Shown: in pieces, positions 21,443 through 29,981 of the stretch
Position numbering within the stretch: position 1 is the stretch's first letter
How the letters are laid out: every line of letters begins with the position of its first letter
Assembly: GCA_049241565.1 (NCBI GenBank)
Contig: JBMLQL010000054.1
Coordinates: 45,952-109,951 of the forward strand
Direction: 5' to 3'
Source of the DNA: DZBG01 sp049241565
GTDB taxonomy: Bacteria; Bdellovibrionota; Bacteriovoracia; Bacteriovoracales; Bacteriovoracaceae
Length of the DNA: 64,000 bases
Translations under genes and position numbers: made by a program
Notes under the pieces: generated by a model
Database searches by the model: none
Told to the model about the DNA's origin: nothing
What the model saw: only the letters and a program-made list of their open reading frames with translations

Positions 21443-24217
21443 ATGAGAAAACTATACGCCGTCCCTTTCTTTATTTTATTGTCTGCCTTTCAAGTGCAAG
21501 CACAAACAAATCCAGAATGTGTCACTAGTGGTGGAGTTCTCTCTATTATTAATCTTGGTGATGTAGAGATCAAAACTCAATGTTGTGCTGGTCTTGAAGT
21601 TGAAAAGATTGGCAATGATGAAGTCTGTTTTAAGAAAGATGATTCACCTGTGGACACTTCACTTCAGGCCTGTACTAATGATGCTAGCTGTTCGGATGGA
21701 AAAGGCTGCTTTGTTCAAAATTCGGATGATCATTTTAGCGGTCCAGTAAGTTCACAATCGGAGGCTGAATCTCAAGATCAAGCCATTGAAGCAGTTGAGA
21801 ATAAAATATCGAGCGTAATTGGTGAAGAAGAAGACGCAGAACCAAAACCAAATGGGCAGTCCTGTGTGTATCATGCTGAATGTGCTAGTTACAATTGTCT
21901 TTCTAAAAAGCAAGGCGAAAAGTATATAAAAACTTGTGAAGAGAAAAGAATTTGTCGACTCGCTCGAGAAGATGAGCAAGCAATTGGTTCGGTTCAATGT
22001 GAGGAAGAGCTATACAAAGATGCCTCAAACACTTGTAAGAATAAAACGGACGGAGTTTATCTCGGTCTACTTGGTGATGTTCAAATTGAAACAGACCCTT
22101 CTAATGAGTGTAAGATGAATATTCCTGATGAAGCTAAGCTTGCGGGACAAACAGCGATGAAGGCCCTCAGGGCAATGGAGTGGTTATTTTTAAAATCTGA
22201 TGGTGATCATGAGGACTGTTTACAAATAATGAACCCAGTCATGAAAGAAAAAATTGCAAAAGTCCTGTTTGAGAAAAGGAAAGTCATTACTCAACAATTC
22301 AATGAAACTTGGGATTTGATTAAAAAAGACTTCCTAACAATCAAAGCCGCTCAAGAAGCTGATGCTGCAGCAATGGCGCAAGTTGTTCAATTAAGTGATC
22401 CTGAACATGGGCAAAATCTAACGAATGAACTTTTAAAGAGTAGATCATCTTCAGGTTTTGATATGTTGATCATGATGAAGCGAAGAAATATCCTTTTCCT
22501 AGATTATGAGAAAAAAATGGAACAAGCCGTTACTGATACTTTTAATGAGGTCAGAGCTCTTGAAAATTCAATGGCCAATTTTAACGGTAACAGCTATGGA
22601 TGGAACTATACAACTGCTGACCAGCAGAATCATAGTTTTTACCGAGTTTCATGTAGAAGATCATGGTGGGATAGATTTCGTGGAAGAAAAAGAAAAAAGG
22701 TATATAAACGTTGGGCAAGACAGTACACTGTTTCTGCAACTGCAGTTGCTAATAACTCTCTCTCTACTAATGAGTTATTTGTAAATTCCCTCGCTTCAAT
22801 GAACGGTGGCAATAAGTCAGCTGTCATCAATGAACTTAAAAAATCAAATTATTATCTAATGGACCCTCTTATTCCAATTCCAAAGAAGTACAATAATTAC
22901 GGATCCGGAAGCACTGGACATAGCCGATGGCTAAATGGTAGCGGAACAGGCTCGTTGTCTAGTATAAGAAGCAATCTTCCTTCAAGTTATAGTAGTTATC
23001 TTGTAGGAATGAACCCTGAAAACAAATTAAACTACATCTATGAGCCTGAACTTGTTCAAATTACTGATGGTGAAGTCACAAAACAAGAAGAGAATGATTG
23101 TGTACGAACTCCTGAGTCTTTAACAAAACCAGAGTGTTCAAATATGAATAAGTATGTTCAAGATGTCTCTGATATTGCTCTCGCGCAGTTTTGGGCATTC
23201 TCGGCCAAGAAGAGTAAAAACTATAGTAACTATTTTAATAATGTGAACTCATGGAGAAGACGTCTTTTTAATTACTATAGTGTAAACTATGCAAATCTTA
23301 GAACGTATTATGGTGTTTTAAAAACATATCGTGAAAAGCAAAATGAATGTATAAATCAAAGACTCGGTTTAGTAGGAGGACTTATTGAGGGAGGAGGATA
23401 CAACCCAGGTCTTGCTAATAACTACTGGGACCCAAATCAGTACCTCCAAGAGACTTTTAATCCAGGTCCTCAATCAACAGGGCAAGTTAAAAATAATCTT
23501 TCTGTTAACCATAGCTTCAGCGGGTTTTCTGGGGCCACTAATCAACTACAAAATAGTGGCGCACTGAAAGATAATATTGCTAGCTCTGGAGCAAACATTG
23601 GTTCTGGATCAATTAATTCAACAGCAAGTGCAAATTTTGCGGCTAATTTAAAAAAGATGACTGATGCCAATAAGAAAAATATGTCATCTGCTGATTTTAA
23701 TCAAAAGTCTAAAGATGTTATGGATTCTATCAAGTCAGTAGCCGGTTCGGCCGGAGCTTCTTCTACTGCTTCTTTAGGTAGTGGTATAGGTAACGGCTCT
23801 TCTGCTCTAGGTGGAATGAGTGGTGCTGGAGCCGCTAAGCTAGGTGATGATCTTAAAGGTGAAGCTGATAAAAAAGACGGCTCAGCTAAAGCAGATGGCA
23901 TTGCAACTGCAGAAACTAAGGCTTCTGGATCTGGACCAGGAATTGCTGGTGGTTTTGGTAATGGAATGAGTGGTATCACAAGTGGGTCATCTTCTGGAAT
24001 GGCAAGTGCTGATGTCTCTGGGACAGGTGCCTATCAAGATCCTACTGGAATGAGTGATGAAGAGAAAGACCGCTTAATGGCCAATTACGAAAGAACTAAG
24101 AGTCAGTATAATCCTAATGAAAATGACTCTCTCTTTAAAGTTGTTTCTAAGGCCTATGTAAGAAATCTCGAAAAGGTTCTTACCAAAAAGAAAAAGACGT
24201 TAGAGTCTACAAAATAA
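21443..24217 (+). CDS. large secreted Cys-rich protein with Gly/Ser/Ala-rich tail, unknown function
   Basis: A protein of 924 residues with a signal peptide (MRKLYAVPFFILLSAFQVQAQ). Residues 20-230 are Cys-rich: paired CC, then CTNDASCSDGKGC and NGQSCVYHAECASYNCL, the latter resembling the 'GxxCxxxxeCxSxxC' repeats of deltaproteobacterial surface proteins. The middle (230-640) is helical with Trp/Arg/Tyr clusters (SCRRSWWDRFRGRKRKKVYKRW). Residues 690-870 are a low-complexity Gly/Ser/Ala/Asn region. The last 55 residues are charged and helical. No enzyme motif is visible. GGCC is rarer here than in neighbours. Probably a surface or structural protein; a strong terminator follows. Confidence 0.7.
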   Translation: MRKLYAVPFFILLSAFQVQAQTNPECVTSGGVLSIINLGDVEIKTQCCAGLEVEKIGNDEVCFKKDDSPVDTSLQACTNDASCSDGKGCFVQNSDDHFSGPVSSQSEAESQDQAIEAVENKISSVIGEEEDAEPKPNGQSCVYHAECASYNCLSKKQGEKYIKTCEEKRICRLAREDEQAIGSVQCEEELYKDASNTCKNKTDGVYLGLLGDVQIETDPSNECKMNIPDEAKLAGQTAMKALRAMEWLFLKSDGDHEDCLQIMNPVMKEKIAKVLFEKRKVITQQFNETWDLIKKDFLTIKAAQEADAAAMAQVVQLSDPEHGQNLTNELLKSRSSSGFDMLIMMKRRNILFLDYEKKMEQAVTDTFNEVRALENSMANFNGNSYGWNYTTADQQNHSFYRVSCRRSWWDRFRGRKRKKVYKRWARQYTVSATAVANNSLSTNELFVNSLASMNGGNKSAVINELKKSNYYLMDPLIPIPKKYNNYGSGSTGHSRWLNGSGTGSLSSIRSNLPSSYSSYLVGMNPENKLNYIYEPELVQITDGEVTKQEENDCVRTPESLTKPECSNMNKYVQDVSDIALAQFWAFSAKKSKNYSNYFNNVNSWRRRLFNYYSVNYANLRTYYGVLKTYREKQNECINQRLGLVGGLIEGGGYNPGLANNYWDPNQYLQETFNPGPQSTGQVKNNLSVNHSFSGFSGATNQLQNSGALKDNIASSGANIGSGSINSTASANFAANLKKMTDANKKNMSSADFNQKSKDVMDSIKSVAGSAGASSTASLGSGIGNGSSALGGMSGAGAAKLGDDLKGEADKKDGSAKADGIATAETKASGSGPGIAGGFGNGMSGITSGSSSGMASADVSGTGAYQDPTGMSDEEKDRLMANYERTKSQYNPNENDSLFKVVSKAYVRNLEKVLTKKKKTLESTK

Positions 24218-24224
24218 ATAAAAT

Positions 24225-24252
24225 AAAGGTGCCTTGAAGGCACCTTTTTTTT
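24225..24252. terminator. rho-independent terminator
   Basis: AAAGGTGCCT (24225-24234) pairs with AGGCACCTTT (24238-24247), continuing into eight T (24245-24252). It terminates the 924-residue gene. The A-rich left flank gives a U-rich tail on the minus strand too, so it may also serve the convergent phoD gene, whose last codons overlap it. Confidence 0.92.
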
Positions 24253-25612
24253 ATCTTCTTCCTCGACGCATTTTTCTTTTCCCACGCCAACGATTTCTGC
24301 GATCAGGCTGATTAAGATTGTTTTTTAGATCTTCAACAAAAAGACTTAGCTCTCGTTTGTAGTTGAGCTGTCCTTCGGCATTGAAATTGGAAATATCAAG
24401 AACCCAGAATTGATCAATAAAATCAGAGTTAATTAAAGTGAAGTTTGAGTCTTTATCGTGGCCAATAATTTGCCATGGCCCTTTGGATTTCTCAAAGGCC
24501 CCTGGATAGGTAGCCCCGTGGGCCGGACTTGAAGTGATTTCAAATGAAACACGATTCATGATATAGCGGGGAAATTGCATGATCTCACTCATATGCCTGT
24601 CTCCGCTGAGGAGAACAAAGGGAGAGTCGTCTTTTCTCACTCTCTCTAGAAATTCAGCAAACTCTGCGGGATGGCTTCCTTCATAGGAATCATACTGATG
24701 ATAGCCTCCAAAAAATTGATCACCCTTAATCACAAAACTTGGTCTTTCATCAAAACTTAAGCGATCAAAAAACCAATCTAACTGATCGGTTCCAAGATGA
24801 TCTTTTTCTCCAAGCGGAGAACGAAAGCTTCTTCCATCTAAAAAGAAGAGGCGATAAGGGCCTTTGTCAAAAAGATAGCTGAGCCCAGGGCCTTTATCCA
24901 GAAAGTCATTTTCTGTGCTTTGAGCAAAAAAACTATTAAAGACTTCGCGGTTTTTTTCGAGATGCTCGAAGGTTTTATCGACATTATTTTTTCCTGCATC
25001 ATGGTCATCCCAGATGGCAAGAATAGGAATGAGCTGTTGTTCAAAAAAGATCGGAAGAGCCGAGCGAGTTTCCACATAGCGCTCCCATAATTGTTTTGGA
25101 TTGGCCGGCGTTGGATTAAGACCGAGCTTATCACCGTAAACATTGTCACCGATCATAAGAATCATTTCAGGGTTTGTTTTTGAGATTTGGCGCCAGATGG
25201 GTTTAAGTTCTTCAAAACTATCATCCATGCATGAAACGACGACAATTCTAAAATTCTTTCCTTCACTGGCAGGAGTGAGATCTCTTTCATCGACAACTTT
25301 ATCATCTTTTTTGATGACGAGGTGGAGTTTGCGATGATCAAGTTTTAGGTGATCAAAATAGACCTTATAAATTTTCTCAGGACCTGTTTGAGAAGAAATT
25401 TCTTTGACTTCGGCAGGAGAGAGAGACTCGGTTCCATTGACGATTAGAGTAAAATCAAATTGGCCGTGATTTTTAAAGCTCAAGATATTAAGTTCGACAC
25501 TTTCCGGAGTGGTTTGACCTTGAATAATAGAGAGTTTATCAGTCTGCTTAAGACGATTATGGGCGCAGCTGATCATACTGAGTAATAACAAAACAAATAA
25601 ACTGGCCTTCAT
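24251..25612 (-). CDS. phoD: PhoD-like alkaline phosphatase, lipoprotein
   Basis: A 453-residue protein with a lipoprotein signal (MKASLFVLLLLSMISC, lipidated Cys16). An N-terminal beta domain is followed by the PhoD metallophosphatase core: VVSCMDDSFEELKPIWRQI, MILMIGDNVYGDKLG, ILAIWDDHDAGKNN, LFFLDGRSFRSP and LLSGDRHMSEI. These supply the metal-binding Asp/Asn/His residues. The C-terminus is strongly basic (RRNRWRGKRKMRRGRR). PhoD enzymes cleave phosphodiesters and monoesters outside the cytoplasm for phosphate supply. ATG 25612 has GAGAGG upstream. Monocistronic, convergent with the 924-residue gene. Confidence 0.9.
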   Translation of the reverse strand: MKASLFVLLLLSMISCAHNRLKQTDKLSIIQGQTTPESVELNILSFKNHGQFDFTLIVNGTESLSPAEVKEISSQTGPEKIYKVYFDHLKLDHRKLHLVIKKDDKVVDERDLTPASEGKNFRIVVVSCMDDSFEELKPIWRQISKTNPEMILMIGDNVYGDKLGLNPTPANPKQLWERYVETRSALPIFFEQQLIPILAIWDDHDAGKNNVDKTFEHLEKNREVFNSFFAQSTENDFLDKGPGLSYLFDKGPYRLFFLDGRSFRSPLGEKDHLGTDQLDWFFDRLSFDERPSFVIKGDQFFGGYHQYDSYEGSHPAEFAEFLERVRKDDSPFVLLSGDRHMSEIMQFPRYIMNRVSFEITSSPAHGATYPGAFEKSKGPWQIIGHDKDSNFTLINSDFIDQFWVLDISNFNAEGQLNYKRELSLFVEDLKNNLNQPDRRNRWRGKRKMRRGRR

Positions 25613-25664
25613 TCACACCTCTCATCTAAAATAAAACGTAAATCTATCATACAGAAGGTGAATC

Positions 25665-26873
25665 GTGATTCAAAATGATGCTGTTGTTTTTGGTATTTTG
25701 GCGATTTGCGTCGCTGTGGTTACTGGACTATCTCACTCAAAGAATCATTTCTGGCAAAAATTCTTTAGTATAGTTCCTTCAGTTCTTATGGTTTACCTGC
25801 TACCTGCTTTTTTAAATTCAGTAGGTATTATTGATAGTCGCGAGTCAAAAGTTTATAGCTTTAATACCGATTATCTTCTTCCTGCCTGTTTGATTTTGAT
25901 GACTCTCAGTCTTGATTTAAAAAAACTCGTCAAGCTCGGGCCCAAATGTTTAATGATATTTTTCGCAGGAACCATCGGAGTTATTCTGGGTGGGCCTATC
26001 GCACTTGGATTGGCCAAGTTATTTTTTTCGGCTTCAGTTCCAGATGATTCTTGGAAAGTACTGACAACTCTTGCTGGCTCATGGATTGGGGGCGGAGTGA
26101 ATCAAGCGGCCATGAAGCAAGTTCTTCAGGTAGATGATACAGTGTTTGCTATGGTTGTTGCGGTAGACATTCTTGTAGGGAATGCGTGGATGGCCTTTTT
26201 ATTATTCCTGGCCAACAAAAATAAGGTGATTAATAAATGGCTTAAGGCCGATCATAATCTTGTCAATCAGCTGGATATCTCTGGAACTCATCATCATGCC
26301 GAAGCGGCTAGTTTTAAGGATATGACGTGGATGCTGGCCTTGGGCTTTGGTGGGATGGGACTTTGTTATTTGCTTGCCGTGCCTATTGTTGATTTTATTA
26401 AGGTCTATCTTCCGTTTTTAGAAAAATACAATCTGACATCAGTCTTTTTTTGGGTTGTGATTTTGGCCACGGTGGTAGGAATTATTTCATCAATGACTAA
26501 GCTTCGAGAGCTAGAATATAAAGGAGCTTCAAAATTAGGCACGGCCCTTCTTTATCTTCTTGTGGCCTCAATTGGAATGAAGATTCATCTCACGGAGATG
26601 TTCCAGAATCCGATCTTTATTTTTATCGGATTTGTCTGGATTATCATTCATGGAATTATCATTATGAGTGTGACTAAACTTCTCAAGGCCCCATTGTTTT
26701 TTATGGCAGTAGGAAGTCAGGCCAATATCGGAGCTGCGGCATCAGCGCCTATTGTTGCTTCAGCTTTTGCACCTCATCTTGCTCCTGTGGGAGTTCTCTT
26801 GGCCGTTCTTGGTTATGTCGTCGGAAACTATGGGGCCTATATTTGCGGTCTTCTGATGCAAATGGTGAACTAG
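25665..26873 (+). CDS. DUF819 family integral membrane protein
   Basis: The product is 402 residues, start GTG 25665 (AGAAGGTGAATC upstream). About ten hydrophobic helices are visible. Conserved DUF819 segments include DYLLPACLILMTLSLDLKKLVKLGPK, GSWIGGGVNQAAMKQ, and near the end FFMAVGSQANIGAAASAPIVA and GVLLAVLGYVVGNYGAY. The internal symmetry of Gly-rich re-entrant motifs resembles secondary transporters, and DUF819 is grouped with such carriers, but no substrate is established. The stop overlaps the convergent maf gene by four bases. Confidence 0.88.
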   Translation: MIQNDAVVFGILAICVAVVTGLSHSKNHFWQKFFSIVPSVLMVYLLPAFLNSVGIIDSRESKVYSFNTDYLLPACLILMTLSLDLKKLVKLGPKCLMIFFAGTIGVILGGPIALGLAKLFFSASVPDDSWKVLTTLAGSWIGGGVNQAAMKQVLQVDDTVFAMVVAVDILVGNAWMAFLLFLANKNKVINKWLKADHNLVNQLDISGTHHHAEAASFKDMTWMLALGFGGMGLCYLLAVPIVDFIKVYLPFLEKYNLTSVFFWVVILATVVGIISSMTKLRELEYKGASKLGTALLYLLVASIGMKIHLTEMFQNPIFIFIGFVWIIIHGIIIMSVTKLLKAPLFFMAVGSQANIGAAASAPIVASAFAPHLAPVGVLLAVLGYVVGNYGAYICGLLMQMVN

Positions 26874-27463
26874 TAGAGAGGAAAGCCAAAATTTTGTAGG
26901 GTTGTCGTGAGCTGAATGAGCGGCAACCCAATAATACTCGTGTGATCATCCATCTCAATTTTTGAGAATAATTTTATTCCTGCAGACTCCAATTTATAAG
27001 AACCTGCACAGTCCAGAGGACTGTCCTCGGCCACATAACGAATAATCTCTTCTTTGGTTAGTCTTCTCATCGTAAGCTTTGTGATGTTAGAGAATGTTTC
27101 CTCACTCGTCGGAGAGATAACTGTCACCGAAGTGATGAGCTCATGAGTTTCACCCTGCATACTCATTAATTGCTGAACAGCACGCTCCACTGTTTGAGGT
27201 TTTGAGAGGATTTGTCCCTGATGATGGCAAACTTGATCCGAACCAATAACACAAGAATCAGCGTGGAGAGTAAAAATTTCTCTGGCCTTCATACGGCTTA
27301 AGATTTGAGAAAGTTCAAGGGGAGAATGTCCGAGATTTTTATACTGATCTTCATTTAAGGTCGGAGCAGCAGTCGTGAACTGATAGCCTAGTTGGCGCAA
27401 AAGAGAGGCGCGGTATTTCGAAGTTGAGGCCAAGATAAGAGGATGTAAACCTGTTAAATTCAT
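26870..27463 (-). CDS. maf: Maf-like nucleoside triphosphate pyrophosphatase
   Basis: A 197-residue protein with the Maf signature LILASTSKYRASLLRQLG near the N-terminus. It continues LSRMKAREIFTLHADSCVIGSDQVCHHQGQILSKP, with the catalytic Asp in GSDQ, then YVAEDSPLDCAGSYKLESAG and GLPLIQL. 'DCAGSYK' rather than 'DKAGAY' points to the YceF-type subgroup that cleaves m7GTP, although substrate needs assay. Maf proteins clear non-canonical nucleotides. It stands alone, convergent with DUF819 and divergent from the eRF1-like gene. Confidence 0.9.
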   Translation of the reverse strand: MNLTGLHPLILASTSKYRASLLRQLGYQFTTAAPTLNEDQYKNLGHSPLELSQILSRMKAREIFTLHADSCVIGSDQVCHHQGQILSKPQTVERAVQQLMSMQGETHELITSVTVISPTSEETFSNITKLTMRRLTKEEIIRYVAEDSPLDCAGSYKLESAGIKLFSKIEMDDHTSIIGLPLIQLTTTLQNFGFPLY

Positions 27464-27563
27464 TGGTAATTCCGAGGTAAATAGTCAAAAACTTGCGAAT
27501 GAGTTGTTTAAGATACGCTATCATTAAAGAGGGTTCTAGGCCATAATAGTGGTAAGGGCCATC

Positions 27564-28643
27564 ATGAAATTACTTAAAATCAATCAGCTTCTTTTTCATC
27601 CTAAATCCCAATGCCTAAGTTTTTTTCTTTCCGATTTAAAGAAAGGAAATTTGGCGGATCACCAAAGTTTCCTTGAAGATATTCAAGTTCAATTAGGGCT
27701 TCAGGGGAAAAAACACCTGGCCCAAAAATTTGAGCATCTTTTAAAAGATATTCTTACTATCGTTTCCCTGGACCCCCACCGCGGTCATGGATTTTTTATT
27801 TCTGAGCAGCTCACAGGCCATATGCTTCTTGAAACTGAAGTTGAGACTTATTGTACTATTTCAAGTTCATTTCATATTCGCCCCATCCTTGAAGAAATTT
27901 TTATCAATCCTGATTATGTACTCATCAATATTTCTCAGTTTGAGGTACGAGTTTATCAAGCTGATTTAAAGCAGATTGAATTTATACGTAGCTATGAGTT
28001 TACGGCCACTGATATCACAAGTCTTCCTTGGGAGCAGTCTAGGATTTACTCAGGAGATTTTTCTCAGATGATTCCTCACCGTACTCTTGGTCAGCTTCGA
28101 GATGTGGCCATGAGAGTGATGGAAACGATGCAGATAGGCTCAATGCCAGTCCTTATTGCGGGTAATGAAACTTTTAAAGGGATCTTTACTAGATATTATA
28201 GCCACTCCTATGGAACGATTGATCTAAGAGAGGATTTTTCAGAATTGTCATGTATGTCGATCATGGAAAAGATGAAAGCACATCGGCAAACGATTCTTGA
28301 TTTTTATTCAGTCAATTTTAGAAATCGGTTGATGAAGCTTATCGGTACTGGTCAATTAATCACTGATCTTCAGCAGGTCATTAAATCAGCAGGTCAAAAT
28401 GAAATTAATCGCCTCATGATTCCTACAGGGAAAAACCTTTGGGGCCGTATCAATTTTAAAACTGGTAAATACTCATTGGCCCAAAATATGAAGTCAGGGG
28501 ATGGAACTGATATTCTCAATGAATTGGCAGAGGAAGTTATCAGGCGAGGTGGGAAAATTCAATTTCTCTCGAATCATTTTTTTCCGAAGGACTCAGTTTG
28601 TATGGCCATCCTAAAAAAAGTGAAGGGACGAGATGCCGCTTAA
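27564..28643 (+). CDS. eRF1-like protein (bacterial baeRF family candidate)
   Basis: The product is 359 residues from ATG 27564 (TAAGGG upstream; an in-frame GTG at 27549 is less likely). The layout resembles bacterial archaeo-eukaryotic release-factor relatives. Its N-terminal half contains YVLINISQFEVRVYQADLKQIEF, the 'l.isq..vrly' strand pair of baeRF domain 2. The C-terminal domain TDILNELAEEVIRRGGKIQFLSNHFFPKDSVCMAILK is a good match to the L7Ae-like eRF1 domain 3. Function is unproven, with ribosome rescue or hibernation suggested for the family. It overlaps the carbonic anhydrase gene by 11 bases. Confidence 0.6.
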   Translation: MKLLKINQLLFHPKSQCLSFFLSDLKKGNLADHQSFLEDIQVQLGLQGKKHLAQKFEHLLKDILTIVSLDPHRGHGFFISEQLTGHMLLETEVETYCTISSSFHIRPILEEIFINPDYVLINISQFEVRVYQADLKQIEFIRSYEFTATDITSLPWEQSRIYSGDFSQMIPHRTLGQLRDVAMRVMETMQIGSMPVLIAGNETFKGIFTRYYSHSYGTIDLREDFSELSCMSIMEKMKAHRQTILDFYSVNFRNRLMKLIGTGQLITDLQQVIKSAGQNEINRLMIPTGKNLWGRINFKTGKYSLAQNMKSGDGTDILNELAEEVIRRGGKIQFLSNHFFPKDSVCMAILKKVKGRDAA

Positions 28644-29151
28644 AAATTATTTTGATTATAAACCTCAACTTGGAGAAAGGGTTTATGTGGCCGAAGGGGC
28701 CTGGATTATTGGGCGTGCAGAACTCGCTGACCACGTGAATATTTGGTTCAATTGTGTGGTTCGAGCGGATGTTAATTTTATTAAAATTGGAAAGAACACA
28801 AATATTCAAGATCTTTGTATGCTTCATGTGACAGAAAAAGATGCACTGGTCATCGGTGAGAACACCTCCTTGGGGCATAGTGTGACTTTGCATGGTTGTC
28901 AAATTGGGAATGGATGTCTCATAGGAATGAATGCAGTTATTCTTGATGGGGCGGAGATTGGTGATCATTGTCTTGTGGCCGCAGGATCTCTGGTCACACC
29001 AGGAAAAAAGTTTCCTGCAGGATCAATGATTAAGGGTCGCCCAGCAGTAGTGGAGCGTCCTCTCACAAATGAAGAGATCCATCGTGTTTCAAATCACTAC
29101 AAAGCTTATCTTAATTATAAAGAGCAGTATCTTGGGATGGGTGAGGCATGA
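28633..29151 (+). CDS. gamma-class carbonic anhydrase-like hexapeptide-repeat protein
   Basis: A 172-residue left-handed beta-helix protein. Repeating [LIV]-G-x-x-x-x turns span residues 18-125 (YVAEGAWIIGRAELADHVNIWFN, VIGENTSLGHSVTLHGCQIGNGC). The three zinc-ligand histidines are present at His65, His82 and His87, as in Cam/YrdA-type gamma carbonic anhydrases, followed by a C-terminal helix. Arg44 in VVRAD matches the active-site Arg. Zinc binding is therefore likely; whether it hydrates CO2 cannot be told. Middle gene of a translationally overlapping trio. Confidence 0.9.
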   Translation: MPLKNYFDYKPQLGERVYVAEGAWIIGRAELADHVNIWFNCVVRADVNFIKIGKNTNIQDLCMLHVTEKDALVIGENTSLGHSVTLHGCQIGNGCLIGMNAVILDGAEIGDHCLVAAGSLVTPGKKFPAGSMIKGRPAVVERPLTNEEIHRVSNHYKAYLNYKEQYLGMGEA

Positions 29152-29981
29152 ATCGGGTTCTTGAGAATCCGTTCTTTAAAGAGCTCTCTCGTTTTCTGTT
29201 TATTTTGGATCGACATAATATTTTTATACTTTCTTCATCACTGGCCTACTACGCCACTCTGGCCCTGGCCCCATTTCTATTAGTTCTTTTTCAACTGGCC
29301 CCTCTCATTGGACTTGATCATCAAAGACGTTTGATTAGACAGATTAGTTATACTATATCTCCGCAAGTGGCGGATGTGGTGAATCTGATTGTTGATAATG
29401 CCGATAAGGCCATTGATACAAGCTCTCTGATGGGAATTGTTGGTACTGTTTTGATTCTCTTTACTTCATCTGTGGCCTTCCTTCATCTGCGCTACTCCTT
29501 TAATTTGATCTATGGCTTTTACGATCCTGAAAGGCAGCGGCGTTTAATGGAGATTATCAAAGACCGCTTGATTTCGATGTTATTTGTGGTTGTGTTTAAT
29601 ATTGGATTTGTGGCGAGTTTATTTCTTACGTCTTATTTCTTCTATCATATGAGAACCCGAGGCATCACTGGTCTTGGGGCAAGCTTAATGCTTACAAGTT
29701 TTAACTTTATTGTCTTTTTTGGACTCTTTTTCTGTTTATATTATTTTGTTCCGTCCAAGAAAGTTTCTTGGTCCGTTCTTATCCGTTCCTCAATTTACGC
29801 TTCTGTGGGCTTTCTCATCGGGAAAATACTCTTTGGGATTTATTTTAAGAATATTGTTTCAACATCGGTGTATGGAGCAGCAGGAGCACTTTTAGTATTT
29901 TTGATTTGGACCTATTACTCAGCACTGATTGTTTTTTTCAGTGCTGAGTTGGCCAATTATTTAAAAATTCGAAAGAGTTAA
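29148..29981 (+). CDS. YihY/BrkB family inner-membrane protein
   Basis: The 277-residue protein has six hydrophobic helices and the YihY opening FLDRHNIFILSSSLAYYATLALAPFLLVLFQ, where 'SLAYYATLALAPFLL' is the family signature. It ends with YGAAGALLVFLIWTYYSALIVFFSAELAN, equally characteristic. This family was once misnamed RNase BN; its real role, possibly in transport or envelope maintenance, is unsettled. ATG overlaps the previous stop by four bases. The last codons encode a perfect 12-base inverted repeat (29917-29949). Confidence 0.92.
   Translation: MNRVLENPFFKELSRFLFILDRHNIFILSSSLAYYATLALAPFLLVLFQLAPLIGLDHQRRLIRQISYTISPQVADVVNLIVDNADKAIDTSSLMGIVGTVLILFTSSVAFLHLRYSFNLIYGFYDPERQRRLMEIIKDRLISMLFVVVFNIGFVASLFLTSYFFYHMRTRGITGLGASLMLTSFNFIVFFGLFFCLYYFVPSKKVSWSVLIRSSIYASVGFLIGKILFGIYFKNIVSTSVYGAAGALLVFLIWTYYSALIVFFSAELANYLKIRKS
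29917..29949. repeat. perfect 12-bp inverted repeat inside the yihY 3' end
   Basis: ACTCAGCACTGA (29917-29928) and TCAGTGCTGAGT (29938-29949) are exact complements around TTGTTTTTT. The repeat lies within yihY codons but 33 bases past the convergent speA stop, so in the speA transcript it forms a 3' hairpin with an A-rich loop. It lacks a U tail. It may stabilise or end speA mRNA. Confidence 0.6.
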
